This document shows, piece by piece, positions 51,168 through 59,765 of a stretch of 64,000 bases of DNA. The DNA is from Tardiphaga sp. vice304 (GTDB taxonomy: Bacteria; Pseudomonadota; Alphaproteobacteria; Rhizobiales; Xanthobacteraceae), in the NCBI RefSeq assembly GCF_007018905.1, contig NZ_CP041402.1:3708001-3772000 (forward strand), read 5' to 3'. Positions within the stretch are counted from its first letter, which is position 1, and every line of letters starts with the position of its first letter. A program made the translations under genes and the position numbers. Under the pieces are notes generated by a model. That model was given only the letters and a program-made list of their open reading frames with translations. It had not been told where the DNA came from and made no database searches.

Positions 51168-52312
51168 CGCGCACCCTCGATCAACTTTCGCGCCACGATC
51201 AGCCGCATGATCTCGTTAGTCCCTTCGAGGATCTGGTGCACGCGCAGATCGCGCACGATCTTCTCGATGCCGTATTCACTGAGATAGCCATAGCCGCCAT
51301 GCAGTTGCAGCGCCTGGTTGGCGACCTCGAAACCGACATCGGTGCCGAAGCGTTTGGCCATCGCGCACAGCATGGTCGAGTCCGCGTCCTTGCGATCGAG
51401 CGCGGCGGCGGCACGCCACACGAAAGTGCGCGCGGCTTCCAGCTCGGTCGCCATGTCCGCCAACCGGAATTGCAGCGCCTGGAATTCGTCGAGCCGTTTT
51501 CCGAACGCCTTGCGCTCTTTCATGTAGCCCAGCGACTTGTCGAGCGCGGATTGCGCGCCGCCGAGCGAGCACGCGGCGATGTTGAGCCGGCCGCCGTCGA
51601 GCCCGGCCATCGCAATCTTGAAACCGATGCCCTCGTCGCCCAGCCGATTGGAGACCGGCACGCGGGCGTTCTCGAAGACCACCGCACGGGTCGGCTGCGC
51701 GTTCCAGCCCATCTTGCGCTCATTGCCGCCGAACGACAGGCCGGGCGTTTCGGCTTCGACCACCAGGGTCGAGACCCCGCCGGGGCCCTCATCCCCGGTC
51801 CGCACCATCACGACGTAGAGATCAGCCCGTCCGGCGCCGGAGATGAACTGCTTCTGGCCGTTGAGGACATAGTGATCGCCATCGATCACCGCGCGGCTGC
51901 GCAAGGCCGCCGCGTCCGAGCCGGAACCCGGCTCGGTCAGGCAATAGCTCGCAATTAGATCCATCCTGCATAGTTTCGGCAACCATTGCTGCCGCTGGGC
52001 CGCGTTGCCATAGGCATCAATCATCCACGACGCCATGTTGTGGATCGAGATGAAGGCCGACACCGTCGGACAGCCCTGCGCCAGCGCCTCGAAGATCAAC
52101 GCCGCATCGAATCGCGTCAGCGCCGAGCCGCCGACATCGTCTGATATATAGATCCCGCCCATGCCGAGCGCTGCCGCCTCGCGCATGGTATCGACGGGGA
52201 AGAACTTTTCCTCGTCCCATTGCAGAGCGAAGGGCGCGATCTTCTCGGCGGCAAAGTCGCGCGCCATGTCGCGGACCGCGATTTGGTCTTCGTTGAGGGC
52301 GAACAGGTTCAC
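51152..52312 (-). CDS. acyl-CoA dehydrogenase, probable isobutyryl-CoA dehydrogenase
   Basis: A 386-residue FAD enzyme. LIASYCLTEPGSGSDAAALRSRA and YVLNGQKQFISGAGRADLYVVMVRT are the acyl-CoA dehydrogenase signatures; QLHGGYGYLSEYGIEKIVRDLRVHQILEGTNEIMRLIVARKL is the C-terminal signature with the catalytic Glu. It oxidises a short branched acyl-CoA. The position between mmsA and the HIBCH gene points to isobutyryl-CoA, by inference from context. Confidence 0.93.
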   Translation of the reverse strand: MNLFALNEDQIAVRDMARDFAAEKIAPFALQWDEEKFFPVDTMREAAALGMGGIYISDDVGGSALTRFDAALIFEALAQGCPTVSAFISIHNMASWMIDAYGNAAQRQQWLPKLCRMDLIASYCLTEPGSGSDAAALRSRAVIDGDHYVLNGQKQFISGAGRADLYVVMVRTGDEGPGGVSTLVVEAETPGLSFGGNERKMGWNAQPTRAVVFENARVPVSNRLGDEGIGFKIAMAGLDGGRLNIAACSLGGAQSALDKSLGYMKERKAFGKRLDEFQALQFRLADMATELEAARTFVWRAAAALDRKDADSTMLCAMAKRFGTDVGFEVANQALQLHGGYGYLSEYGIEKIVRDLRVHQILEGTNEIMRLIVARKLIEGARCMHR

Positions 52313-52328
52313 GCGAATTCGCCTTGCA

Positions 52329-53825
52329 TCACTTCATCGTCGGGATCGAGAACTCCGCGCCCTCCTTGACGCCGCTTGGCCAGCGCGCGGTGACGGTCTT
52401 GGTCTTGGTATAGAAGCGGATCGAATCCGGGCCGTGCTGGTTGAGGTCGCCGAAGCCGGATTTCTTCCAGCCGCCGAAGGTGTAGTAGGCGATCGGCACC
52501 GGGATCGGCACGTTGATACCGACCATGCCGACATTGACCCGTGCTGCAAAGTCGCGCGCGGCGTCGCCGTCGCGGGTGAAGATCGCGACGCCGTTGCCGT
52601 AGTCGTGATCCGACGGCAGCGCCAGCGCTTCGGCGTAGTCGTGCGCGCGGACCACGGAGAGCACCGGGCCAAAGATCTCCTCCTTGTAGATCCGCATGTC
52701 TTTCGTGACATGGTCGAACAGGCAGCCGCCCATGTAGAAGCCGTTCTCATAGCCCTGCATCGTGAAGCCGCGGCCATCGACCGCGAGCGTCGCGCCCTCC
52801 TTGATGCCGACCTCGACATAGTCCTTGACGCGTTCCAGCGCCGCGCGGGTCACCAGCGGTCCGAAGTCGGCGGAGGGATCGGTGGATGGACCGATCTTCA
52901 ACGCCTCTACGCGCGGGATCAGTTTCTCCATCAGCCGGTCGGCGGTGGCCTGGCCTACCGGGACTGCGACCGAGATCGCCATGCAGCGTTCGCCGGCGGA
53001 GCCATAGCCGGCGCCGATCAGCGCATCCACGGTCTGGTCCATGTCGGCGTCGGGCATGATGATGGCGTGATTCTTGGCGCCGCCGAAGCATTGCGCCCGC
53101 TTGCCGGTCGCCGCGGCGCGCTCATAGATATATTGCGCGATCGGCGAGGAGCCGACGAAGCCGACGGCCTTGATGTCGGGATCGTCGAGGATGGCATCGA
53201 CCGCCTCCTTGTCGCCGTTGACGACGTTGAGAATGCCGGGCGGCAGGCCGGCCTCGATCATCAGTTCGGCGAGCATCATCGGCACGCCGGGATCGCGCTC
53301 CGAGGGCTTCAGGATAAAGGCGTTGCCGCAGGCGATCGCAGGCGCAAACTTCCACATCGGGATCATCGCCGGAAAGTTGAACGGCGTGATGCCGGCAACG
53401 ACACCAAGCGGCTGGCGCATCGAATAGATGTCGATGCCGGGTCCGGCGCCTTCGGTATATTCGCCCTTCATCAGATGCGGCACGCCGCAGGCGAACTCCA
53501 CCACTTCGAGGCCGCGCTGGATGTCGCCCTTCGCATCCGGCACCGTCTTGCCGTGCTCGCGCGCCAGGAGGTCGGCCATCTTGTCGTAGTCGCGCTGCGC
53601 CAGTTCGAGAAACTTCATCATCACGCGGGCGCGGCGCTGCGGATTTGTTGCGCCCCAGGCGATTTGCGCCTCGATCGCATTCTCTACCGCGGCGCGCATT
53701 TCGGACTTGGAGGCCAGCGCAACCTGCGCCTGGACGTCGCCGGTCATCGGCTCATAGACGTCCGCAAAACGTCCCGACGTGCCCTCGACCTCACGGCCGC
53801 CAATGAAATGACCGATGTTCCGCAT
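52329..53825 (-). CDS. mmsA: methylmalonate-semialdehyde dehydrogenase (CoA-acylating)
   Basis: A 498-residue aldehyde dehydrogenase. GGREVEGTSGRFADVYEP at the N-terminus, ITPFNFPAMIPMWKFAPAIACGNAFILKPSERDPG, GFVGSSPIAQYIYERAAATGKRAQCFGGAKNHAIIMPDADMD and GAGYGSAGERCMAISVAVPVG (catalytic Cys) are all MmsA hallmarks. It converts methylmalonate semialdehyde to propionyl-CoA without external energy. It is the first gene of the minus-strand valine cluster. Confidence 0.96.
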   Translation of the reverse strand: MRNIGHFIGGREVEGTSGRFADVYEPMTGDVQAQVALASKSEMRAAVENAIEAQIAWGATNPQRRARVMMKFLELAQRDYDKMADLLAREHGKTVPDAKGDIQRGLEVVEFACGVPHLMKGEYTEGAGPGIDIYSMRQPLGVVAGITPFNFPAMIPMWKFAPAIACGNAFILKPSERDPGVPMMLAELMIEAGLPPGILNVVNGDKEAVDAILDDPDIKAVGFVGSSPIAQYIYERAAATGKRAQCFGGAKNHAIIMPDADMDQTVDALIGAGYGSAGERCMAISVAVPVGQATADRLMEKLIPRVEALKIGPSTDPSADFGPLVTRAALERVKDYVEVGIKEGATLAVDGRGFTMQGYENGFYMGGCLFDHVTKDMRIYKEEIFGPVLSVVRAHDYAEALALPSDHDYGNGVAIFTRDGDAARDFAARVNVGMVGINVPIPVPIAYYTFGGWKKSGFGDLNQHGPDSIRFYTKTKTVTARWPSGVKEGAEFSIPTMK

Positions 53826-53968
53826 GCGTACCTCCCGGTTTTATTTTGCCGGCATGTTGCACAGGCTTTGCCGGATTTGGGAAGGCCTTGCGCGCGCAGC
53901 CGACGTGCGAAAATGCGGGCGCACCGCGGTAAGGCGCCTACGACGAAGGTCGCATTCGCAGGCCGGAA

Positions 53969-54595
53969 TCAGACTTTTGCGGCAGGTTTTGAGGCGCGCG
54001 CGGCTGGCTTCTTCACTGCCGGGATGCGGGCCAACACGGCATCGCGGCCGGCGCTGAGCAGTTCCTCAGACAATTCGCCGGAGCCGGCAACCCGCGCCAT
54101 CACCAGCGTGCCCATCATGGTGGCCAGCGCTGCCATCGCCTGCTGGCGCGCTGATTTTCCGGCCTCGGCAGTGAACTGTTCGGCCATCATCGTGATCATC
54201 TGGTCGAGCTTGGCGGCAAATGCCTTTCGCGTCTTCGGACTCTCGCGAGCGATCTCGGCGCCGAGCGCCGGCACGGCGCAGCCATGGCCGGGATTGTCGC
54301 GATGCTGCGGCGACAGGTAGGCCTCGACGATGGCGGCGAGCCGGTCCTGCGGTGCCGCCTGCCCGGCCAGGTGCCGCCAGCGCTCCATCGAACGGTCCAT
54401 GGCATAGCCGAACGCCTCGACCACCAGCGCCTCGCGCGAATCGAAATGCGCGTAGAACCCGCCATGCGTGAGACCTGCGTCCTTCATCAGGTCGGCGACG
54501 CCAATGCCGTGCGCGCCCTTTTCGCGCAGCCGCACCGACGCCTTTTTGACGATGCGCGCATGGGTTTCGAGCTTGTGCTCCTTGGAATAGCGCAT
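53969..54595 (-). CDS. TetR-family transcriptional regulator
   Basis: A 208-residue repressor-type protein. The HTH is MRYSKEHKLETHARIVKKASVRLREKGAHGIGVADLMKDAGLTHGGFYAHFDSREAL (about residues 1-57). The ligand domain (LAAIVEAYLSPQHRDNPGHGCAVPALGAEIARE) resembles TetR proteins of the AcrR/NemR-like type. The gene points towards mmsA on the same strand, 143 bases upstream of it, and may control that cluster or the divergent hydratase (inference). The start at MRYSK is preferred. Confidence 0.9.
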   Translation of the reverse strand: MRYSKEHKLETHARIVKKASVRLREKGAHGIGVADLMKDAGLTHGGFYAHFDSREALVVEAFGYAMDRSMERWRHLAGQAAPQDRLAAIVEAYLSPQHRDNPGHGCAVPALGAEIARESPKTRKAFAAKLDQMITMMAEQFTAEAGKSARQQAMAALATMMGTLVMARVAGSGELSEELLSAGRDAVLARIPAVKKPAARASKPAAKV

Positions 54596-54773
54596 CGGTG
54601 TTCCAGCTTTCCGGAAGGCGATCAATTGGCCGGTCTAAGGAATGATAGCGATCATATTAATACGTCGCATAGCCCTCCGCAACGGCCGTCGCTTGACATC
54701 GCGGGCATTTGGCCGGGAATTGGCACCATGTGACCGGCGGACAACGCCGGCACAGTCACGCCGAGGAAATCCC

Positions 54774-55544
54774 ATGCACATGCTTAATCCCCATTGCGGC
54801 ATCGACCGCGATCCCCGCGGCGTCGTCCGGTTGACGATCTGCAACGCCGGCCCGCTCAACATCCTCAATTCTGCTGCGATCAGGGACGTCCGCGAGGGGC
54901 TCAAGGCGCTGGCGACGGAACGCGCCATTCGCGCGCTCATCGTTGCGGGCGAGAGCGAGAAAAGCATGATCGGCGGCGCCGACATCAAGGAGATGGCGAC
55001 GCTCGATCAGGCCTCCGCCGAGATTTTCATCACGGGGCTGCGCGACCTTTGCGAGGCCGCCCGCGCCTTTCCGGCGCCGGTGATCGCGCGCATCCCCGGA
55101 TGGTGCCTCGGCGGCGGGCTGGAATTCGCCGCCGCGTGCGACTTCCGCATCGCCGCGCACGACGCCAAATTCGCCATGCCGGAGGTCAAGGTCGGCATCC
55201 CCTCGGTGATCCACGCCGCCCTGCTGCCGCGGCTGATCGGCTGGGGCCGTGCCCGCTGGCTGATCATGACGGCGGCGACCATCGATGCCCCGACCGCGCT
55301 GGGCTGGGGCCTGGTCGATGTCGTCGCGACCGAAGGCGGCCTCGATGCCGCCGTCGAAAGCACCGTCGCGGCCATCCTGGAATGCGCGCCCGAAGCGATG
55401 CGGTCGCAAAAAGCATTGATGAAGCAATGGGAAGAACTGCCGTTGAAGGAGTCGGTCAATCTCAGCGTCGGCGTGTTCGGCCAGGCCTATCTCACCGGCG
55501 AACCGCAGCGGCTGATGCAGGGCTTCATCGACCGCAAGCGCTAG
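54774..55544 (+). CDS. enoyl-CoA hydratase/isomerase
   Basis: A 256-residue crotonase-fold enzyme with a GAGGAAAT ribosome-binding site. The oxyanion region SMIGGADIKEMATLD (about residues 63-77) and PVIARIPGWCLGGGLEFAAACDFRIAAHDAKFAMPEVKVGIPSVIHAALLPRLIGWGRAR (about 102-161) are clear. The catalytic glutamate is in the second block (PEVKVGIPS). It is divergent from the TetR gene. It might supply the methacrylyl-CoA hydration missing from the valine cluster, but could serve another pathway. Confidence 0.88.
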   Translation: MHMLNPHCGIDRDPRGVVRLTICNAGPLNILNSAAIRDVREGLKALATERAIRALIVAGESEKSMIGGADIKEMATLDQASAEIFITGLRDLCEAARAFPAPVIARIPGWCLGGGLEFAAACDFRIAAHDAKFAMPEVKVGIPSVIHAALLPRLIGWGRARWLIMTAATIDAPTALGWGLVDVVATEGGLDAAVESTVAAILECAPEAMRSQKALMKQWEELPLKESVNLSVGVFGQAYLTGEPQRLMQGFIDRKR

Positions 55545-55651
55545 ACGCATCCGCGTCATGCCAATTTGGCCAGTGATAGAAGTTGCATATCCGACGGCGG
55601 ATCATATGATGAACATCATGCAAACTGCCTCATCGGCCGACAGGTAAAATC

Positions 55652-56935
55652 ATGATCTCCGGATGGCTCGCCGCTGCCCTCGCCCGCCGCAACATCCATT
55701 ACGGTTGGGCGATGATCGCCGTTACCTTCGTGACGGCGCTGGTCAGCGCCGCCGCGGTCGGCGCCCCCGGCGTGTTCATCGTGCCGCTGCAGAAGGAGTT
55801 CAGCTGGAGCACGGCGGAGATTTCCTCGGCGATGTCGATCCGCTTCGTGCTGTTCGGGCTGATGGCGCCGTTCGCCGCCGCCTTGATGAACCGCTACGGA
55901 CTGCGCCATATCACGCTGATTGCCCTGCTCGTGGTGGTCGTCAGCCTGCTGCTGTCGCTTGGCATGACGCAACTGTGGCAGTTGGTGGCACTATGGGGCG
56001 TGGCGGTCGGGATCGGCACCGGCATGACCGCTCTGGTGCTCGGCGCCACGGTGGCGACGCGATGGTTCAACGAGCGCCGCGGGCTGGTGATCGGCATCCT
56101 CACGGCGAGTGCGGCGACCGGGCAGTTGATCTTCCTGCCGCTGCTGGCCAGCATCACCGAGCGCGCCGACTGGCGCTGGGCGCTGGTCTTGATGTGCGTG
56201 ATGCTGGCGGTGGCCGCCCTCGGCGTGGCGCTTGTGATGCGCGACCGGCCGGCCGACCTCGGCCTGCGGCCCTATGGCGACGCCAGCGATGCGCCTATCG
56301 TGCACCCGGCCCCCAACACCGCGCCGATCATGGCTGCGGCGCTGGGTGCGTTGCGCGATGCCGCCCGGACCCGGGTATTCTGGATCTTGTTTGCGACCTT
56401 CTTCATCTGCGGCGCCTCGACCAACGGCCTCGTCCAGGTGCACCTGATCCCGATGTGCCTGGATTTCGGCATCCCGCAGATTCAGGCAGCCGGCCTGCTC
56501 GCCGCGATGGGCGTGTTCGATTTCATCGGGACCATCGCGTCCGGCTGGCTGTCGGACCGCTATGACAACCGCCATCTGCTGTTCTGGTATTACGGCCTGC
56601 GCGGGCTTTCGCTGCTGGCGCTGCCGTTCACCGACTTCACCTTCTACGGCCTGTCGCTGTTCGCGCTGTTCTACGGGCTCGACTGGATCGCCACGGTGCC
56701 GCCGACGGTGCGGCTCACGGCGGCGAAGTTCGGGCCGGAACGCGCAGGCCTGGTGTTCGGCTGGATTTTTGCGGGCCACCAGCTCGGCGCGGCCACTGCC
56801 GCGTTTGGTGCCGGACTATCGCGCACGGTGCTGCTGAGCTATCTGCCGGCGTTCTTCGCCGCCGGCCTGCTGTGCATCGTCGCGGCGGTGATCGTGCTGC
56901 TGATATCGCGGGACAAGAAGGTGGTGGCGGCTTAG
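55652..56935 (+). CDS. MFS transporter
   Basis: A 427-residue protein with about twelve hydrophobic segments and a short central loop. The start MISGWLAAALARRNIHYGWAMIAVTF resembles the monocarboxylate/oxalate-formate type MFS group; NRYGLRHITLIAL and the ATRWFNERRGLVIGI motif are typical loop signatures. The substrate is probably an organic anion but is not shown. It lies near fatty-acid-type genes, convergent with the carboxyltransferase gene. Confidence 0.87.
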   Translation: MISGWLAAALARRNIHYGWAMIAVTFVTALVSAAAVGAPGVFIVPLQKEFSWSTAEISSAMSIRFVLFGLMAPFAAALMNRYGLRHITLIALLVVVVSLLLSLGMTQLWQLVALWGVAVGIGTGMTALVLGATVATRWFNERRGLVIGILTASAATGQLIFLPLLASITERADWRWALVLMCVMLAVAALGVALVMRDRPADLGLRPYGDASDAPIVHPAPNTAPIMAAALGALRDAARTRVFWILFATFFICGASTNGLVQVHLIPMCLDFGIPQIQAAGLLAAMGVFDFIGTIASGWLSDRYDNRHLLFWYYGLRGLSLLALPFTDFTFYGLSLFALFYGLDWIATVPPTVRLTAAKFGPERAGLVFGWIFAGHQLGAATAAFGAGLSRTVLLSYLPAFFAAGLLCIVAAVIVLLISRDKKVVAA

Positions 56936-56948
56936 CCAGACACAAACA

Positions 56949-57095
56949 TGACCTTCCGGGGCGCGAGCGCAACAGCGCGAGCGAACCCGGAATCCCGATG
57001 TGATGCGATGAACACGTCGAGGTTCCCCGCCACTCCAATTGGAGTGGCTGAGGTCTCCGCCAGCCGGCTTCGCCGTCTGCCGCATCCCGGAACGA
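56949..57095. repeat. palindromic repeat, CATTCCGGGGCGCG family, copy 3
   Basis: CCTTCCGGGGCGCGAGCG at the left end pairs with the region ending CATCCCGGAACGAC at the right. The inner module CGAGGTTCCCCGCCACTCCAATTGGAGTGGCTGAGG is in the opposite orientation to that of the copy at 22131-22272. It lies between convergent MFS and carboxyltransferase genes. Confidence 0.85.
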
Positions 57096-57104
57096 CAACT
57101 TTGA

Positions 57105-58661
57105 CTACGGCCGCATCGCGAGCCGCGTCGGGCCGGCCATGCGCAGCGGCTCCGCGAGTCTGGCGAATTCGCACAGCAGCGAGCGGGTCTTCACGGGATT
57201 GATGACTTCCTCGACCCAGAATTTTTCGGCCGAACGAAACGGCGATCGCAGTTTGTTGAGGCGGTCCTCGATCTCCTGCTGCTTGGCACGGGGGTCGTCG
57301 GCCGCATCGATCTCGGCGCGGTACGCCGCCTCGATGCCGCCCTCCAGCGGCAGCGAGCCCCAACTGGCCGACGGCCACGCGTAGCGCATCGAGAACCGGT
57401 TGGCCGGCTGGTGCACCACGCCGGCGATGCCGAAGGCGTTGCGGATGATGATGGTGCACCACGGCACCGTGGTCTGGTTGACCGCCGCCATCGCGCGGAC
57501 GCCGTGACGGATGGTCGCCGCCTTCTCCGCATCCAGGCCGATCATGAAGCCGGGGCAGTCCATCAGATAGATAACGGGCAGATGGAATGTCTCCGCAAGA
57601 TCGACGAAGCGCACCACCTTCTGGCAGGCGTCCGCCGTCCACGAGCCGCCGTAATGGAAAGGGTCGCTCGCCAGCACCAGCACGGCGCGGCCTTCCAGGC
57701 GCGCAAAGCCCGTGATCACCGGCCGGCCGAAATTCGCCGCCATCTCGAAGAACGAGCCGCGATCGACCACGGCGTCGATGATGGGACGCATCTTGTAGAC
57801 CTGTTTTCGGTCACGCGGCACCGCGTTCAACAAGCGGGCGTCGGCGCGCTCGGGATCGTCGGTACAGACCGTGGTCGGCGGCAGGCCGTAGACCGACGAC
57901 GGCAGATAAGAGAGAAACTTTCGCGCGCAGGCGAACGCCTCTTCCTCGGTCTCGACCGCGTGGTCGACGCCGCCGGCGCGGGTCTGGATGTCGGCGCCGC
58001 CGAGCGCCTTCTTCTCCAGCGAAGCCCCGATCCGCGCCACCACCGGGGGACCGGCGACGAACATCGCCGAGTTCTTCGTCATCACCGAATAATGCGACGA
58101 CGCCAGCCGCGCGGCGCCAAGCCCGGCGACCGAGCCAAGCCCAAGGCCGACCACCGGCACCTGCGCCAGATTCGCCGTCGTGTACCAGTACCAGCGGGTG
58201 CCGCCGACGCCGCCCGGCAAATTGGCCGCGCCCTTGGTCTCGATGGTCTTGACCGAGCCGCCGCCGCCGGAGCCTTCGATCACGCGGATGATCGGCAGCC
58301 GGAAATCATGCGCCATCTCTTCGGCCATCAAGGGCTTGGCCGAGATCGACGCATCGGCCGATCCGCCGCGCACGGTGAAGTCGTCGCCGACCACGACGAC
58401 CGGACGACCCTCGACCTTGCCGCGACCGAACACGCAGTTCGCCGGCGTGAGATGCGTGAGTTCGCCGGACGCATCATATTCGCCGACGCCGGAGACGGCG
58501 CCGACTTCGTGAAAGCTTCCGGGATCGATCAGCTTGTCGATGCGCTCGCGAACCGTGAGCCGGCCCTGGTCATGCTGTCGCTTGACCTTGTCAGCGCCGC
58601 CCATCTCCCGCGCGAACGCTTCGCGCCGGGCGAGGTCCTCGAGCTCCGGCTTCCAGATCAT
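57105..58661 (-). CDS. acyl-CoA carboxylase beta (carboxyltransferase) subunit
   Basis: A 518-residue carboxyltransferase. GSGGGGSVKTIETKGAANLPG, GLGSVAGLGAARLASSHYSVM and GPPVVARIGASLEKKALGGADIQTRAGGVDHAVETEEEAF are the N-terminal carboxyltransferase signatures; FVDLAETFHLPVIYLMDCPGFMIGLDAE is the C-terminal one. It moves carboxyl groups from biotin to acyl-CoA (propionyl-, methylcrotonyl- or similar). No biotin-carboxylase alpha subunit is nearby. Its start overlaps the IclR stop by 71 bases. Confidence 0.9.
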   Translation of the reverse strand: MIWKPELEDLARREAFAREMGGADKVKRQHDQGRLTVRERIDKLIDPGSFHEVGAVSGVGEYDASGELTHLTPANCVFGRGKVEGRPVVVVGDDFTVRGGSADASISAKPLMAEEMAHDFRLPIIRVIEGSGGGGSVKTIETKGAANLPGGVGGTRWYWYTTANLAQVPVVGLGLGSVAGLGAARLASSHYSVMTKNSAMFVAGPPVVARIGASLEKKALGGADIQTRAGGVDHAVETEEEAFACARKFLSYLPSSVYGLPPTTVCTDDPERADARLLNAVPRDRKQVYKMRPIIDAVVDRGSFFEMAANFGRPVITGFARLEGRAVLVLASDPFHYGGSWTADACQKVVRFVDLAETFHLPVIYLMDCPGFMIGLDAEKAATIRHGVRAMAAVNQTTVPWCTIIIRNAFGIAGVVHQPANRFSMRYAWPSASWGSLPLEGGIEAAYRAEIDAADDPRAKQQEIEDRLNKLRSPFRSAEKFWVEEVINPVKTRSLLCEFARLAEPLRMAGPTRLAMRP

Positions 58662-59550
58662 TCACGCTCTCCAAGGGAATTTGCTTCGACCGCGGCGGCG
58701 CGACGGCGACTGGCGCCGACGTCAGGCCACTTTCGGCATTTTGCACCATCGCATCGATCGCGCTGGCCAGTTGCATCAACACCGGTGCCACTTCCTGCTG
58801 CAGGCGCGCCTCGTCGTACATCGATGCCAGCAGGCCGATGGTGACGACGACAAACGTCTGATACTGCGGCGACCAGATCGGCGCCGCGATGCCTGTGATA
58901 TGCGGACTGAAAATGCCGCCGGCCGTGACATAGCCATGTTCGCGCAGCGAGGCCCGATTGCCCTCGATGCGGCTGCGCAGGATGTTCGAATCCTCCGGCA
59001 TCTCGCGCGACATCTCGGTCATCAGGGAATTGCCGACATCTTCATCGAGCGCCGCCGTATAAGCGTGGCCGGCGGCGGAGCGGCCCATCGCGATCCGGCT
59101 GCCAGTGACGGAATGCAGGCCGAGCGCGTGATCGGCGCGGGCATATTCGAGATAGACCATATGAAAGCGGTCGGGGATCGTGAAGCCGATGGTGCCGGGG
59201 ATCTGCTCGGCGACTTCCTGCAGCCGCAGCCGGATCAGGTTGCGGACCTGCAGGCCGCGCATCATCGACGTGCTCATCGCCACCGCGCTTGGACCGACGC
59301 GATACTTCTGGTCACCGGGCAGATAGGCCAGCTGGCCCATCCGTGTCAGCGTGTGCGTCAGCCGCGACACCGTGGAGCGCGGCAGGCCACAGCGCCTGGA
59401 AATTTCAAGATTACCCAGCCGCGCGTCATGCCCTTCGAAGCAGCGCAGGATGTCGAACGCGCGCGACACGACCTGGATCACGTCGCCGTCGCCTGTCAGA
59501 TCACTGGCAAGCATGCCCTGTTTGCTAAGCCGTTCCGAGCGTCGTCCCAT
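58591..59550 (-). CDS. IclR-family transcriptional regulator
   Basis: A 319-residue regulator. The N-terminal winged HTH (VIQVVSRAFDILRCFEGHDARLGNLEISRRCGLPRSTVSRLTHTLTRMGQLAYLPGDQKYRVG, about residues 24-87) and the IclR ligand domain (TIGFTIPDRFHMVYLEYARADHALGLH...GRSAAGHAYTAAL) are clear. The last 45 residues are a Pro/Arg-rich tail that overlaps the start of the carboxyltransferase gene in another frame. Two palindromes upstream of its start (59623-59656) are likely operators, so autoregulation is probable. Confidence 0.92.
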   Translation of the reverse strand: MGRRSERLSKQGMLASDLTGDGDVIQVVSRAFDILRCFEGHDARLGNLEISRRCGLPRSTVSRLTHTLTRMGQLAYLPGDQKYRVGPSAVAMSTSMMRGLQVRNLIRLRLQEVAEQIPGTIGFTIPDRFHMVYLEYARADHALGLHSVTGSRIAMGRSAAGHAYTAALDEDVGNSLMTEMSREMPEDSNILRSRIEGNRASLREHGYVTAGGIFSPHITGIAAPIWSPQYQTFVVVTIGLLASMYDEARLQQEVAPVLMQLASAIDAMVQNAESGLTSAPVAVAPPRSKQIPLESVNDLEAGARGPRPARSVRAGDGRR

Positions 59551-59622
59551 AGTGCGTTCCCCTGCGGGCGACGCTTGCCGCGGGTTGAGCCCTGTGAGCT
59601 TCCCGTGCGCGCCGCCGCCCTA

Positions 59623-59656
59623 TTCCGTTTTGCGGAATTATATTCCGCTTGCGGAA
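59623..59656. promoter_or_regulatory. tandem palindromic operators for the IclR regulator
   Basis: Two inverted repeats, TTCCG-TTTTG-CGGAA (59623-59637) and TTCCG-CTTG-CGGAA (59643-59656), have centres about 20 bases apart, roughly two helical turns. They lie 73-106 bases upstream of the IclR start codon. TTCCG/CGGAA palindromes are typical IclR-family sites. Confidence 0.8.
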
Positions 59657-59765
59657 TAATCTAGCTGAGGGTTCGCGCCACGACAACACCCGGCTTGATG
59701 ATCGCGCCTTATCCCTATGGATCGTCAGAGCGCCGCGCTGCTGTCCGACCCGGACTGGGCGCAAC

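Noticed and set aside
52161..54320. A 719-codon open frame on the plus strand, antisense to mmsA and the TetR gene
   Set aside because: It covers well-identified genes on the other strand, its product is Arg/His/Asp-rich without domains, and such antisense frames are expected at this GC content.
8451..57095. Intergenic palindromes as a possible CRISPR array
   Set aside because: They are single, scattered inverted repeats, not short direct repeats with regular spacers, and no cas gene is present.
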